From contig CAKSLI010000007.1 of assembly GCA_934466475.1 (NCBI GenBank), forward strand, positions 1 to 64,000: DNA of 64,000 bases. The letters run 5' to 3'. The notes under the pieces were generated by a model. It was given only the letters and a program-made list of their open reading frames with translations. It was not told the origin of the DNA and ran no database searches. The stretch is from an uncultured Oscillospiraceae bacterium. GTDB taxonomy: Bacteria > Bacillota > Clostridia > Oscillospirales > Ruminococcaceae. Both the position numbers and the translations under genes were made by a program. Shown here in pieces: positions 33,814-45,700 of the stretch (within the stretch, counting starts at the first letter, position 1; each line of letters begins with the position of its first letter).

Positions 33814-35226
33814 ATGCCTGAACTCACATGGAACAGAGTACTCAGCAGCAACCGCAGCCGTAACGCCGGCGCCCGTCCCGGAGATGTGCGCACTGAATTC
33901 GCGCGCGACTACCACCGCATAATCAGCAGCGCGAGCTTCCGCAGGCTCCAGGACAAAACTCAGGTATTCCCGCTGGACCGCGGGGATTTTGTGCGCACGC
34001 GACTGACGCATTCCCTGGAGGTGTCCTCGTTCGCGAGCTCCATAGGCTACATGGCTCTTGCAAGGCTCTCTGAGACGCGTCCGGACATCACGCCGCAGAT
34101 CCGCCAGGACTGCGCCGAGATACTCCGCTGCGCCGGACTAATTCACGATATCGGCAATCCGCCCTTCGGGCATTTCGGGGAGTTCACTATACGCGAGTGG
34201 TTCTCAGAAAAGCTGCCAGAGCTTGAATTCCGCGGTCAGAAGGTGGCCGGTCTGCTGACCGAACAGCAGTGCGCGGATCTCACGAATTTCGAGGGCAACG
34301 CGCAGGCTCTGCGCGTGCTGACAAAGCTCCACTATTTCATTGACGAGCACGGAATGAACCTCACCCATGCGCTGCTCAACACGATAATAAAATATCCCGT
34401 GCCCTCCACTGGAATTGACCGCAGCAGCGGCGATATCAAAACCAAAAAAATGGGCTATTTCGCGGCTGAGCAGGAGCTTTACAGGAGCATCGTCAGCTCC
34501 ACCGGAGCGGACGGCTGCCGCTATCCCCTGACATGGCTGCTGGAGGCCGCAGACGATATCGCCTATAAGACTGCCGACATCGAGGACGCACAGCGCAAGG
34601 GACTGATATCCTACAATACGCTGCTGAGCGAGCTGACCTCCCAGAAATTCGCTGACCAGTGCCGGACCGGCGCAGAACGGGAAATTCTTTCCACTGCGGC
34701 GGAAAAGCTCCGGCACTATCTTGCAAAGGCGTTGGAAAACAATATGCCCTCTCCCGAGGAGAACGCCGTGCAGAACTGCATGGTACGTATTCAATCCATG
34801 CTGATAAACGCCGCTGCCGACGCATTCATCGAACACTATGACGAAATAATGAACGGCGAGCTCAAATCCGAGCTGCTCGCCCTGTCTCCCGCGCGCGTCC
34901 TCGCAGACGCCCTGGGAGATATCGCGATGAGATACGCTTTCCGCTCAAAGGAGATCCTGCGCATAGAACTAGCCGTTTCGCAGATGATGAATTTCCTGCT
35001 GGAGCACCTGACAGAAGCCGCGCTGCGCTTTGAAACTCCGCAGCAAAAAATAACCGACAGCAAGCTGATAAGCGTGATTTCCGAGAACTATGTGAAGATC
35101 TGCCGCATGGGCTGGCATGATGAGCGCTCCGAGCTGTACAGCCGCCTCATGCTCGTCACCGACTATATATGCGGAATGACGGACGGCTACGCCCGCCAGC
35201 TCTACCTTGAACTCAACGGAAGATGA
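33814..35226 (+). CDS. dgt: Deoxyguanosinetriphosphate triphosphohydrolase (dGTPase)
   Basis: A 470-residue HD-domain enzyme that splits dGTP (and in some homologues other dNTPs) into the deoxynucleoside and triphosphate. It opens with SNRSRNAGARPGDVRTEFARDYHRI, in two segments, and has the metal site RCAGLIHDIGNPPFGHFGE (about residues 108-126) with RLTHSLEVS just before. Length fits the long Dgt form. GGAGG stands 7 bp before the ATG. It overlaps the region upstream of the rhomboid gene, with which it is co-transcribed. Confidence 0.94.
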   Translation: MPELTWNRVLSSNRSRNAGARPGDVRTEFARDYHRIISSASFRRLQDKTQVFPLDRGDFVRTRLTHSLEVSSFASSIGYMALARLSETRPDITPQIRQDCAEILRCAGLIHDIGNPPFGHFGEFTIREWFSEKLPELEFRGQKVAGLLTEQQCADLTNFEGNAQALRVLTKLHYFIDEHGMNLTHALLNTIIKYPVPSTGIDRSSGDIKTKKMGYFAAEQELYRSIVSSTGADGCRYPLTWLLEAADDIAYKTADIEDAQRKGLISYNTLLSELTSQKFADQCRTGAEREILSTAAEKLRHYLAKALENNMPSPEENAVQNCMVRIQSMLINAAADAFIEHYDEIMNGELKSELLALSPARVLADALGDIAMRYAFRSKEILRIELAVSQMMNFLLEHLTEAALRFETPQQKITDSKLISVISENYVKICRMGWHDERSELYSRLMLVTDYICGMTDGYARQLYLELNGR

Positions 35227-35248
35227 CAGAATGCCAACGGAGGAACAA

Positions 35249-35842
35249 ATGCCCGCTAAACACAGATTCAAATACAAGCTCTCGTATAACTGCCCGGTCG
35301 TACTGACCTACGCGGCGGTATGCCTTGCTATGCTCTTTGTGGACTGGCTCACCGGCGGCTGGTGGAACCGTAACGTAATGGTCTGCTGGGGGCATCCGTC
35401 ATTCCTTGACCCGATGACGTATGTGCGGTGCCTGACCTACTTCTTCGGGCATTCCAGCTGGGAGCACTACGCCAGCAATATGCTGCTGATGCTCCTTGTC
35501 GGGCCGGTCGTTGAGGAAAAATACGGCAGCGGAAACCTTATTTTTATGATACTCGTTACCGGTATCGCCTCGGGACTCATAAACTGCATATTCTTCACCG
35601 GAGGCATAATCGGAGCCAGCGGTATCGTGTTCATGATGATAATTCTGAGCGCGTTCACCAACATGAAAAAAGGCGAGATCCCGCTCACGCTGATCCTCGT
35701 TGCGGCGATTTATCTCGGGCGCGAGATCGTCAATGCGTTCACGCCGGACAACGTTTCGCAGTTCGGGCATATCATCGGCGGAATTTTCGGACTGTTCTGG
35801 GGTATATATTTCTTCAGGACAAAGTTCAGAAGCCAGTACTGA
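35249..35842 (+). CDS. Rhomboid-family intramembrane serine protease
   Basis: A 197-residue membrane protease with six predicted helices. The catalytic Ser124 is in GASGIVFMM and His174 in SQFGHIIGG; HYASNMLLM (His73, Asn77) completes the oxyanion site. It cuts membrane proteins within the bilayer. I chose the ATG at 35249 behind GGAGG (spacing 5) over an upstream ATG and TTG. It begins 22 bp after dgt ends. The substrate is unknown; the nearby sortase-signal proteins are not obvious targets. Confidence 0.9.
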   Translation: MPAKHRFKYKLSYNCPVVLTYAAVCLAMLFVDWLTGGWWNRNVMVCWGHPSFLDPMTYVRCLTYFFGHSSWEHYASNMLLMLLVGPVVEEKYGSGNLIFMILVTGIASGLINCIFFTGGIIGASGIVFMMIILSAFTNMKKGEIPLTLILVAAIYLGREIVNAFTPDNVSQFGHIIGGIFGLFWGIYFFRTKFRSQY

Positions 35843-35938
35843 TTTTCAAAAAATCTCCAATAATAAAGCGGCTCATGGTGCAGATAATAAACCCGTGCAG
35901 ATATCGCTGCACAGCCTTAAATTAGGAGGATCTGAACC

Positions 35939-36406
35939 ATGAAGAAGCTTTTAAGCATTGCGGCTGCACTCTCCGCGGCTGCTGTCATAAGCTGCGCTGC
36001 TTCCGCAAACGGCGGAGTTATCGGCGGCGTAGTCGGCGCAGGCGAAGATATCGTGAACGGCGTTGTAGACGCAGGCGAGGACATCGTGAACGGCGTTACC
36101 GGCGGCAACACCACTACCGGCGCCGGCAGCACGATCACCGCAGCTCCCGGAGCAAATAATTCCGGAACAACTAACGGCGCAAACGGTACGACCAGCGGCA
36201 CCAACGGCGCAGCTAACGGAAACGCGAACGGCACGGTCAGCGGAACCACCGGAGGCACCACAGGCGGTATGAACAACGGCGCCGCAAACGGTGCAACAAA
36301 CGGAGCACAGAACCCTGACACCGGCGTTCCGTTCAGCCTTGCCGCAGTAGGGGCGGCCGCCCTCGGTATGGCAGGTATCGTTGCTGCTTCCAAGCGCGGC
36401 GAATAA
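35939..36406 (+). CDS. NPDTG-anchored low-complexity surface protein
   Basis: A 155-residue secreted protein: signal peptide at about 1-23, a repeated GxVxxAGEDIVNGV motif (twice, about 29-58), a Gly/Asn/Thr-rich stalk (about 58-124), and a C-terminal sorting signal of NPDTG (125-129), a hydrophobic run and KRGE. A sortase could attach it to the cell wall. The stalk lacks catalytic features, so it may be a spacer or a coat protein. It shares the NPDTG signal with the next gene. Confidence 0.82.
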   Translation: MKKLLSIAAALSAAAVISCAASANGGVIGGVVGAGEDIVNGVVDAGEDIVNGVTGGNTTTGAGSTITAAPGANNSGTTNGANGTTSGTNGAANGNANGTVSGTTGGTTGGMNNGAANGATNGAQNPDTGVPFSLAAVGAAALGMAGIVAASKRGE

Positions 36407-36426
36407 ATTAAGTAAATTGCTTTATT

Positions 36427-36467
36427 AAATTTGCGCTTTCGTTAATACGGGAGCGCAATTTTGTTTT
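36427..36467 (+). terminator. Terminator of the small NPDTG protein
   Basis: Stem TTGCGCT/AGCGCAA with an A/T-rich tail TTTTGTTTT. Confidence 0.75.
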
Positions 36468-36527
36468 AGGTCAAACAAATTATATGTTTTCACTAAATTT
36501 TTTGAGAATTAATGTTTAAAATGACAG

Positions 36528-36556
36528 TTGCATTTTTCCTGACTTTATTGTAAAAT
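36528..36556 (+). promoter_or_regulatory. Promoter of the duplicated-domain surface protein
   Basis: TTGCAT (36528-36533), 17-bp spacer, TAAAAT (36551-36556). Confidence 0.75.
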
Positions 36557-36615
36557 ATTAAATGAGGATTTAGTGTTTGCTATCCGCACAAAATTATTAG
36601 GAGGATTTTTTTCTT

Positions 36616-37866
36616 ATGAAGTTAAGAAGAGTTATCTCTGCTGCCGCTGCCCTCGCAGTTGTTGCAGCAACTACCGTTTCTTCTTTTGCAGCTTCCGTTG
36701 CAAAGGGCACAGACACCGATTCTGGTATGTTCGCATGCCTGCTTTCCAATGACTCCAATGTTCCTATGTTCACTGACAGCAGCCTCGTTTCTACCATCAC
36801 AAAGGTAAGCGTTACTCTGAAGAACAAGGACAAGGATTTCGAAAAGGCTGTTCAGGCTGGCGATACCTGGTACGGCGGCGGCTTTGGCGTAAACTCCAAC
36901 TCCACCGGCTGGTCCTCTCACGAGTGGTCCATCCAGGACGGTGCCAAGGAACTGACACTGGCTCCTACTGAGACCAGATTCGTTTACAAGGTTACATTCG
37001 ACAACCAGAAGCCGATCTTCTCTGCAAGCGATACATACGCTCAGGTTTGGTGGCAGGACTGGACAAGCACATCTGAGTTCGAGTTCGTTAGCTGCGAGCT
37101 TCTGAACGCTGATGGCGTTGATATCAGAGACATTGCTACAACACCTGCTGAGCCTGAGACTCCTGCTGAGCCCGAGACTCCCGCTGAGCCTGAGACTCCC
37201 GCTGAGCCCACCGCTGAGGCTGAGACTACTGCCGAGGCTACTGCTGAGGTAGACGCTACTGTTGAGGTTTCTGTTGAGGCTACTGACGAGGTTGAAGAGC
37301 CCGCTGATGTTGACGTTAACGAGTACTTCGATGGCAGCACAGTATATCTGGTAACAGATGACGGCTCTGCTAACTATGTTGACGCTTCCGGCGTTGACCT
37401 GACATCCATCTACGGCGTAAAGTTCAACGTTACATTCAACGATGACGAGCTCGCTGACGACGATGTTTGGGTTGGCGGCGGCGTAGGCGCTAACTCCAAC
37501 TCCACCGGCTGGGAGCAGCACGAGTGGGGCAAGGCTTCCGGCGAGAAGGAGATCACTCCTGATTTCGAGAACGGCACCATCACATGGTTCAAGGGCGAGC
37601 CGATCTTCACAGACGCTGAAGAGTATGCACAGCTCTGGATCCAGACATGGGGCGGCACTGTAACAGTTGATTCTGTTGAGCTGCTTTATGCTGATTACGA
37701 GGATGACACTGCTGTTGATGCAACTGCTGACGCAGAGACTCCTGCTGATGACGCTGCTTCCGCTGACAAGGGCAACCCTGACACTGGCGTTGCTGGCGTA
37801 GCTGTTGCTGCTGGCGTTGTTGCTCTGGCTGGCGCTGCTGTTGTAGTTTCCCGCAAGAGAAAGTAA
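36616..37866 (+). CDS. NPDTG-anchored protein with two related binding-like domains
   Basis: A 416-residue surface protein: signal peptide (1-23), a beta-sandwich type domain (about 50-175, WYGGGFGVNSNSTGW), a Pro/Glu linker with four PAEPET-like units, a second, related domain (about 240-358, VWVGGGVGANSNSTGW), another linker and NPDTG (387-391) plus a hydrophobic tail ending SRKRK. The paired aromatic-rich domains resemble carbohydrate-binding modules of rumen clostridia, but I cannot name the family. Very strong codon bias (GCT, GTT) suggests abundant expression. AGGAGG precedes the ATG. Confidence 0.85.
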   Translation: MKLRRVISAAAALAVVAATTVSSFAASVAKGTDTDSGMFACLLSNDSNVPMFTDSSLVSTITKVSVTLKNKDKDFEKAVQAGDTWYGGGFGVNSNSTGWSSHEWSIQDGAKELTLAPTETRFVYKVTFDNQKPIFSASDTYAQVWWQDWTSTSEFEFVSCELLNADGVDIRDIATTPAEPETPAEPETPAEPETPAEPTAEAETTAEATAEVDATVEVSVEATDEVEEPADVDVNEYFDGSTVYLVTDDGSANYVDASGVDLTSIYGVKFNVTFNDDELADDDVWVGGGVGANSNSTGWEQHEWGKASGEKEITPDFENGTITWFKGEPIFTDAEEYAQLWIQTWGGTVTVDSVELLYADYEDDTAVDATADAETPADDAASADKGNPDTGVAGVAVAAGVVALAGAAVVVSRKRK

Positions 37867-37904
37867 TCAATAAGTAATGTGATCAGATAGTTCAAACACT
37901 AACC

Positions 37905-37937
37905 GCACCCCCGGAGAGATCCGGGGGTGTTTTTTTG
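37905..37937 (+). terminator. Terminator of the duplicated-domain surface protein
   Basis: Stem ACCCCCGGA, loop GAGA, complementary arm, then GTTTTTTT. Confidence 0.92.
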
Positions 37938-38040
37938 CTGTAAATCCGCCGTTTTCCACATTCTTTTCTGTAATATTGCCGCCAACACAAGCATATAATA
38001 TCCTTGTGGTAAAATATTACATCTGAAAGGAAGCGCAGAA

Positions 38041-38172
38041 ATGGACTACAAAGTTACCAGCACAACTCCGGAATCCGGCAGGAAAGAGCAGAAGAAAATG
38101 GACGCCGCCAAACGCGTCTACGAGGAACTCATCAAGTACATAAATCGTAAGGAAGCCGAAAAATCAGCATAA
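38041..38172 (+). CDS. Small protein before the serine recombinase
   Basis: A 43-residue, Lys/Glu-rich, likely helical protein (MDYKVTSTTPESGRKEQK at the start). AAAGGAAG lies 8 nt before the ATG, and the stop is 21 bp before the recombinase gene, so the two are probably co-transcribed. It could be a helper of the recombinase, such as a directionality factor, but nothing in the sequence proves that. I do not recognise the family. Confidence 0.6.
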   Translation: MDYKVTSTTPESGRKEQKKMDAAKRVYEELIKYINRKEAEKSA

Positions 38173-38193
38173 TTCCAGGGAGGCAGCGCAGCT

Positions 38194-39675
38194 ATGACCG
38201 CAGTGTACGTCCGGCAGAGTATCGACAAAAAGGACAGTATCTCAATAGAAACGCAGGTCGAATGCTGCCGGAGGTGCTGTACGGGGGACTTCCGCGTATA
38301 TTCAGACAAGGGCTGGAGCGGTAAGAACCTCGACCGCCCCGAATTCCAGCGGCTGCTTGCCGATATCCGGCGCGGCGAGATCGACAAGATAGTTGTTTAC
38401 CGCCTGGACAGAATAAGCCGTTCGCTGAACGACTTCTCCAACCTAATGGAGCTGTTCAGGAAATACGGCGTGGAATTCGCGTCAACAGTGGAAACCTTCG
38501 ACACCTCTACTGCAATCGGCAGGGCAATGCTCGGCATTATCATGGTATTCGCGGAGCTGGAGCGCGAAAATATCCTCCAGCGAGTAAAGGACAACTACTA
38601 CGCCCGCGGCGAAAAGGGGCTCTACCTCGGCGGAGTGCCTGTCTATGGCTTCGATAAGGTTCCTGCAAAGCTGGACGGAATAAAAACCTCCGTGCTTATC
38701 CCTAACTCCGATATGAGCACTGTGGAGTACATTTTCAGCGCCTACCGTGAGCCCGGCTGTTCCCTCGGTGATATCGTGCGGACGCTGAATTCGCAGGGTA
38801 TCCCCTCCCCTGCCGGCGCGCTCTGGGACAGCAGCAAGCTCAGCCGCCTGCTGAGAAGCCCGGTGTACGTCTGTGCGGATATGGAGGTCTTTCGCTATTT
38901 CCGTTCAAAGGGAGCAAAGATTTCGGGCTCCGCCGAAGATTTCACCGGACAGCACGGCTGCTTTCTCTACGGAAAGAGAGAATCCAATGAGCGGAAATAC
39001 ACCAACGTGCACGACCATGTGCTATCTATCGGGCTGCACGAGGGCGTTATTTCCTCTGAGCTCTGGCTTGACGTACAGCGCAAGCTGGACGACAACACGC
39101 AGCTCCACAAGGGCAAAAGCGGCACTCATTCCTGGCTTACGGGGCTTATCAAATGTGGCAAGTGCGGCTACGCCATGCGCGTTATGTCCGGGAGCTGGTT
39201 CTACTGCTCCGGGAAAGCCAACCTTCACATCTGCGAGGGTATAGCAGGAAAGCCCGGAATATCCGCCGCCGAGCAGGCGGTATACTCCGAGCTCAAAAAG
39301 AAATTCACTGAAATACAGCAGCTGCATCCCGAATCCGGAACGCCGTGCTCTCCAAAGGCAAACAAGCTGAAAATGCAGCTTGAAACCCTGAACTCCCAGA
39401 TAGACAATCTGGTGGAGAAAATCACCCAGACCTCCGCCGCCATAGGAAAGGTCCTTGAAGAAAAGCTGGAGCGCCTTATTTCAGAACGCGATTCAGCACA
39501 GCAGGAACTGGACAAGCTTGGAAGCAGCGCACCGCGGCAGTCATACGAAAAGGTGATTCCCCTGCTGGACGAATTCCCTGATATGCCCGTTGACGTTAAG
39601 CGACAGATCGCCGGCGAGTTCATATCGAAAATCCTTATATGGGAGGACAGGCTGGAGATACAATGGAAATTCTGA
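38194..39675 (+). CDS. Large serine recombinase
   Basis: A 493-residue site-specific recombinase. The resolvase domain has the nucleophile Ser9 in YVRQSIDKKDS, and RLDRISRSLNDF and AELERENILQRVK follow. A recombinase domain (about 150-260), a zinc ribbon (CGKCGYAMRV, WFYCSG, HICEG at about 315-350) and a coiled coil (about 390-450) complete it. Such enzymes integrate phages and conjugative elements or flip DNA. No phage or transfer genes are adjacent: a surface protein lies on one side and the ATP synthase operon on the other. It is either a remnant, a stand-alone enzyme or a regulator of a distant site. Confidence 0.92.
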   Translation: MTAVYVRQSIDKKDSISIETQVECCRRCCTGDFRVYSDKGWSGKNLDRPEFQRLLADIRRGEIDKIVVYRLDRISRSLNDFSNLMELFRKYGVEFASTVETFDTSTAIGRAMLGIIMVFAELERENILQRVKDNYYARGEKGLYLGGVPVYGFDKVPAKLDGIKTSVLIPNSDMSTVEYIFSAYREPGCSLGDIVRTLNSQGIPSPAGALWDSSKLSRLLRSPVYVCADMEVFRYFRSKGAKISGSAEDFTGQHGCFLYGKRESNERKYTNVHDHVLSIGLHEGVISSELWLDVQRKLDDNTQLHKGKSGTHSWLTGLIKCGKCGYAMRVMSGSWFYCSGKANLHICEGIAGKPGISAAEQAVYSELKKKFTEIQQLHPESGTPCSPKANKLKMQLETLNSQIDNLVEKITQTSAAIGKVLEEKLERLISERDSAQQELDKLGSSAPRQSYEKVIPLLDEFPDMPVDVKRQIAGEFISKILIWEDRLEIQWKF

Positions 39676-39685
39676 ATTTACAAGC

Positions 39686-39717
39686 AAAAATCGGCAGACT
39701 TTCATCTGCCGATTTTC
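39686..39717. terminator. Bidirectional terminator, recombinase and ATP synthase operon
   Basis: A 12-bp stem (AAAATCGGCAGA/TCTGCCGATTTT) with T-tracts both ways, between convergent genes. Confidence 0.92.
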
Positions 39718-39719
39718 CT

Positions 39720-40121
39720 TTATAGAAGATGTGCCGCGTCAATGCGGTTCAGCGCTCTCTTGAGCTTTGCCTCTGCAAGGCGGAGCTCGTTATCGCTCGC
39801 GGCGGCCTTGATGCGCTCCTCGGCGATCTGCTTTGCATGCTCTGCACGATTAACGTCAATGTCCTCCGCCCACTCGCACGCCTGAACCAGAATAACGGTC
39901 TTTTCCTTTGATACCTTGATGATACCTCCGGTGGTGGCGGCGCGGCGGAACTGTCCATCGATCATTATGCGCATCTGTCCGATGCCAAGTGCGGCGCAGT
40001 ACGGCTCATGCCCGTTGAGTATTCCGACATCTCCCACGGTGGTGCGGGCGATTATCTGCTCGGTCTCACCGTCAAAGAAAACCTTTTCGGGCGTGATGAT
40101 CTGTAATCTGAACGGCGTCAT
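39720..40121 (-). CDS. atpC: ATP synthase epsilon subunit
   Basis: A 133-residue F1 subunit of the central stalk. TPFRLQIITPEKVFFDG and GDVGILNGHEPYCAALGIG mark the N-terminal beta domain; the C-terminal 45 residues form the two-helix arm that can inhibit ATP hydrolysis. It is the last gene of the operon, 13 bp after atpD. Confidence 0.96.
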   Translation of the reverse strand: MTPFRLQIITPEKVFFDGETEQIIARTTVGDVGILNGHEPYCAALGIGQMRIMIDGQFRRAATTGGIIKVSKEKTVILVQACEWAEDIDVNRAEHAKQIAEERIKAAASDNELRLAEAKLKRALNRIDAAHLL

Positions 40122-40134
40122 ATATTACCTCCGA

Positions 40135-42404
<2,270 letters not shown>

Positions 42405-42483
42405 GTTTCCTGCTGCTATAATATCACCCCCGGGATTTAAGTCCGGCGCGGAACATAACTGCCCCGCGTCAGACGGTCAGCGA

Positions 42484-42612
42484 TCACTGAATATTGTCGT
42501 CAGTCGTGATATATCTGACCTTTTTCTCGATATAGAGCCATGCCACGCCAAGAACGGCGAGCACGGAAAGTGTTGTGGATATAATGCCGAGTACAAAAGC
42601 AGCCTGCTTCAT
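42484..42612 (-). CDS. Single-helix membrane peptide inside the ATP synthase operon
   Basis: A 42-residue protein with a clear membrane helix (residues about 4-26: AAFVLGIISTTLSVLAVLGV and on) and a short charged tail (EKKVRYITTDDNIQ). AAAGGAG stands 7 nt before the ATG. It lies 18 bp after atpA and 79 bp before atpG, in the same direction, so it is transcribed with the ATP synthase. It is not one of the eight standard subunits. It might aid assembly or regulate the enzyme, but nothing proves that. Confidence 0.75.
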   Translation of the reverse strand: MKQAAFVLGIISTTLSVLAVLGVAWLYIEKKVRYITTDDNIQ

Positions 42613-42630
42613 AAAAACGCTCCTTTCGGC

Positions 42631-44139
42631 TTATGCAGTGTAGCCCTTTGCGAATTCAGCGAGAACAGTCTTCAGCTTCTCTTCGATCTCAGGCTTCATT
42701 ACCTTTTCATCCCTGATGCTGGTGAGTATCTCAGGATCAGTGGACCTGATATGATCCAGCAGGTCGCTCTGATACTGCTTGATCTTCTCAACGGGTATTT
42801 CAGCGAGGAAGTTGTTGATAACTGCGTAGATAACGACTACCTGCTCCTCTACCTCCAGCGGAGAATTCTGATCCTGCTTGAGTACCTCAACGATACGCTC
42901 GCCCTTTGCAAGACGATCCTTGGTGTCCTTATCAAGGTCGGAGCCGAACTGTGCGAAGCTCTGGAGCTCTCTGTACTGGGAGTAGTCCAGCTTCAGGGTT
43001 CCGGCTACCTTCTTCATCGCCTTGATCTGCGCATTACCGCCTACACGGGATACGGAGATACCAGGGTTTACAGCCGGGCGGACGCCTGCGTTGAACAGTT
43101 CGCTCTCAAGGTAGATCTGACCGTCTGTGATGGAGATGACGTTAGTCGGGATATATGCGGAAACATCGCCCGCCTGCGTTTCGATTATCGGGAGTGCCGT
43201 AAGCGAACCGCCGCCGTAGTTTTCGTTCAGGCGCGCTGCACGCTCGAGCAGTCTTGAATGCAAATAGAATACATCGCCGGGGTAAGCCTCACGTCCTGGC
43301 GGTCTTTTCAGCAGCAGGGAGAGGGTACGATAAGCGACTGCGTGCTTGGACAGGTCATCATAAACCACAAGGACGTCCTTGCCCTTATCCATGAAGTACT
43401 CGCCCATGGTGCAGCCGGAATAGGGCGCGATGTACTGGAGCGGTGCCAGCTCGGAAGCAGTGGAGGATACAACGATGGTGTAATCCAGCGCGCCGCCTGC
43501 ACGGAGCTGCTCTACAACTCCTGCAACAGTGGAGTTCTTCTGACCTATGGCAACATAGATACAGATAACGTCCTTGCCCTTCTGGTTGATGATAGTGTCG
43601 ATCGCAATAGCGGTCTTACCGGTCTGGCGGTCGCCAATGATGAGCTCACGCTGACCTCTGCCTATCGGGATCATGCTGTCGATAGCCTTGATACCGGTCT
43701 GGAGCGGCACTGTTACCGGCTTTCTTGTAATGATACCGGAAGCTATCTTTTCAATGGGGCGTGTTTCCTTTGCGAGAATAGCGCCCTTGCCGTCTATCGG
43801 CTGTCCCAGAGAATTAACAACGCGTCCCAGCAGCTCCTCGCCGACCGGAACGGACACGATGCTGCCAGTTCTCTTGACGGTGGAACCTTCCTTGATGTCC
43901 TCGTCAGAGCCGAGCATTACCGCGCCTACGAAATCCTGCTCAAGGTTCATCGCCATGCACTGTACGCCATTTTCGAACTCAAGGAGCTCGTTGAGCATAC
44001 ACTTTTCAAGGCCGTGAATACGCACGATACCGTCGCCGACTGTAACGACCGTACCCACGTCACCGAGCTGGATCTGCGCATTGTAATTCTTGATGCGGGA
44101 CTTTATAAGTCCCGTTATTTCATCGGGGCGTAAATCCAT
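42631..44139 (-). CDS. atpA: ATP synthase alpha subunit
   Basis: A 502-residue regulatory F1 subunit. P-loop [13 protein letters not shown] is near residue 170; the family signature [17 protein letters not shown] is near residue 360. I chose the ATG at 44139, nine bases inside the longest frame, because the AAAGGG site abuts the upstream ATG too closely. Confidence 0.97.
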   Translation of the reverse strand: MDLRPDEITGLIKSRIKNYNAQIQLGDVGTVVTVGDGIVRIHGLEKCMLNELLEFENGVQCMAMNLEQDFVGAVMLGSDEDIKEGSTVKRTGSIVSVPVGEELLGRVVNSLGQPIDGKGAILAKETRPIEKIASGIITRKPVTVPLQTGIKAIDSMIPIGRGQRELIIGDRQTGKTAIAIDTIINQKGKDVICIYVAIGQKNSTVAGVVEQLRAGGALDYTIVVSSTASELAPLQYIAPYSGCTMGEYFMDKGKDVLVVYDDLSKHAVAYRTLSLLLKRPPGREAYPGDVFYLHSRLLERAARLNENYGGGSLTALPIIETQAGDVSAYIPTNVISITDGQIYLESELFNAGVRPAVNPGISVSRVGGNAQIKAMKKVAGTLKLDYSQYRELQSFAQFGSDLDKDTKDRLAKGERIVEVLKQDQNSPLEVEEQVVVIYAVINNFLAEIPVEKIKQYQSDLLDHIRSTDPEILTSIRDEKVMKPEIEEKLKTVLAEFAKGYTA

Positions 44140-44179
44140 TAAATACATCCCTTTCTTGTTGATTTTATGCCATAACGCT

Positions 44180-44731
44180 TTATGCTATAACGCCGCCAAG
44201 CTCCTTTTTGAGCTCGGAAAGCCTTGTGCGGACGCTGCCGTCATAGCGTGTGCTGCCGTAGTCGATGATGACGCCGCCGATCAGCGTCGGATCGATCTTT
44301 TCCTTTACGGAAACGTTCTTTCCGGTGACCTCGGACATCTTCATCCTGATCTTTTCGCGAAGCTGCTCAGACAGCGGAGCGCTTGCAGTAACAGTGATCT
44401 CTGCGATCCTGAAGTGATCGTTATATGACGCGCGGAAATTCTTCACGATGCCGTCAAAGCAGCCCATTCTTGCGCGTTCCGTGAGGACGCACAGCAGATT
44501 TCCGGTGAGCTCAGAAATATCGCCGTCCCTGATGATCTCCTTCATCATGTCCAGCTTGTCTCCGACCGGAACTGTGGGGGTGCCGAGCAGCTTTATGAAA
44601 TCCGGGTTCTCGTCAAAGATACCCTTCAGCGCGTCAAGCTCTGCGAGGGTGTCCTTCAGCCCGTCCGGAGCCTGCTCCAGACACAGCTCAAAGAACGCCT
44701 CGGCATAAACCTTTTCAGCCTTGTCGTTCAT
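44180..44731 (-). CDS. atpH: ATP synthase delta subunit
   Basis: A 183-residue peripheral-stalk protein that ties F1 to subunit b. Typical features are YAEAFFELC near the start, LTERARM near the middle, and [30 protein letters not shown] (two parts) at the C-terminus. Order between atpF and atpA is standard. Confidence 0.96.
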   Translation of the reverse strand: MNDKAEKVYAEAFFELCLEQAPDGLKDTLAELDALKGIFDENPDFIKLLGTPTVPVGDKLDMMKEIIRDGDISELTGNLLCVLTERARMGCFDGIVKNFRASYNDHFRIAEITVTASAPLSEQLREKIRMKMSEVTGKNVSVKEKIDPTLIGGVIIDYGSTRYDGSVRTRLSELKKELGGVIA

Positions 44732-44755
44732 AAAAATTCCTTTCCGGACGCTCGG

Positions 44756-45286
44756 TCACTTTGCAGTCCCGACATTCTCGAGGAAGCCTGTGATTATCGC
44801 CTCGTTGTCCTTCGCCGAAATTTCCTTCTCAACGACCTTTGACGCAGCCATGATGACGATATCGGATATTTCGTCCTTTATCTCGTTCACAGCGCGCTGC
44901 TTGTCACGCTCGATGCTTTCCTCAGCCCTTGCCTTGATCTCCGCAGCCTTCTGATTTGCCTCGCTCAGTATCTCGGTCTCGCGCTTCTGTGCGCGGGCGG
45001 TAGCCTGCTTCATTATCTCAGCGGCCTCCTCCTTTGCCTTTGCGAGCTTTTCGAGGTACTCCTGCTCGGTCTTCGCTGCGGATTCCTTGGCGCGCTGCGC
45101 CTCAGCTATCTCGGCAGCCGCCATTTCCTTGCGCTTGTCAAGGATCTTGCCGACCGGCTTGAAGAGGAATACTCTGAAAAGTATGAAGATGATGAGTGTA
45201 TTGATCAGGGTGAACACGATGGTTCCCGGGTCGATCGTAACAAGGGGCAGGACCTGCGCGGCGCTTTCACTGATAAGTGTCAGCAT
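44756..45286 (-). CDS. atpF: ATP synthase b subunit
   Basis: A 176-residue stator protein: one membrane helix (about 18-42, VFTLINTLIIFILFRVFLF) then a long charged coiled coil with alanine-rich heptads to about 150. Length is standard for the peripheral stalk. Confidence 0.95.
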   Translation of the reverse strand: MLTLISESAAQVLPLVTIDPGTIVFTLINTLIIFILFRVFLFKPVGKILDKRKEMAAAEIAEAQRAKESAAKTEQEYLEKLAKAKEEAAEIMKQATARAQKRETEILSEANQKAAEIKARAEESIERDKQRAVNEIKDEISDIVIMAASKVVEKEISAKDNEAIITGFLENVGTAK

Positions 45287-45329
45287 TTAGTTCAACTCCT
45301 CCCTTTATGCTTTCATCGTAGCTGTTCTA

Positions 45330-45638
<309 letters not shown>

Positions 45639-45700
45639 TTAAGTTTAAAATACTATCCCCACACGGGGAATATAGCCGTTTTTTTCGGGCAGTGCCCGTA

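Noticed and set aside
38194..39675. An integrated phage or conjugative element
   Set aside because: No structural, transfer, or replication genes are adjacent, and the ATP synthase operon begins directly after it.
44140..44148. An upstream ATG for atpA
   Set aside because: The ribosome site abuts it, and the ATG nine bases later has proper spacing and the usual N-terminus.
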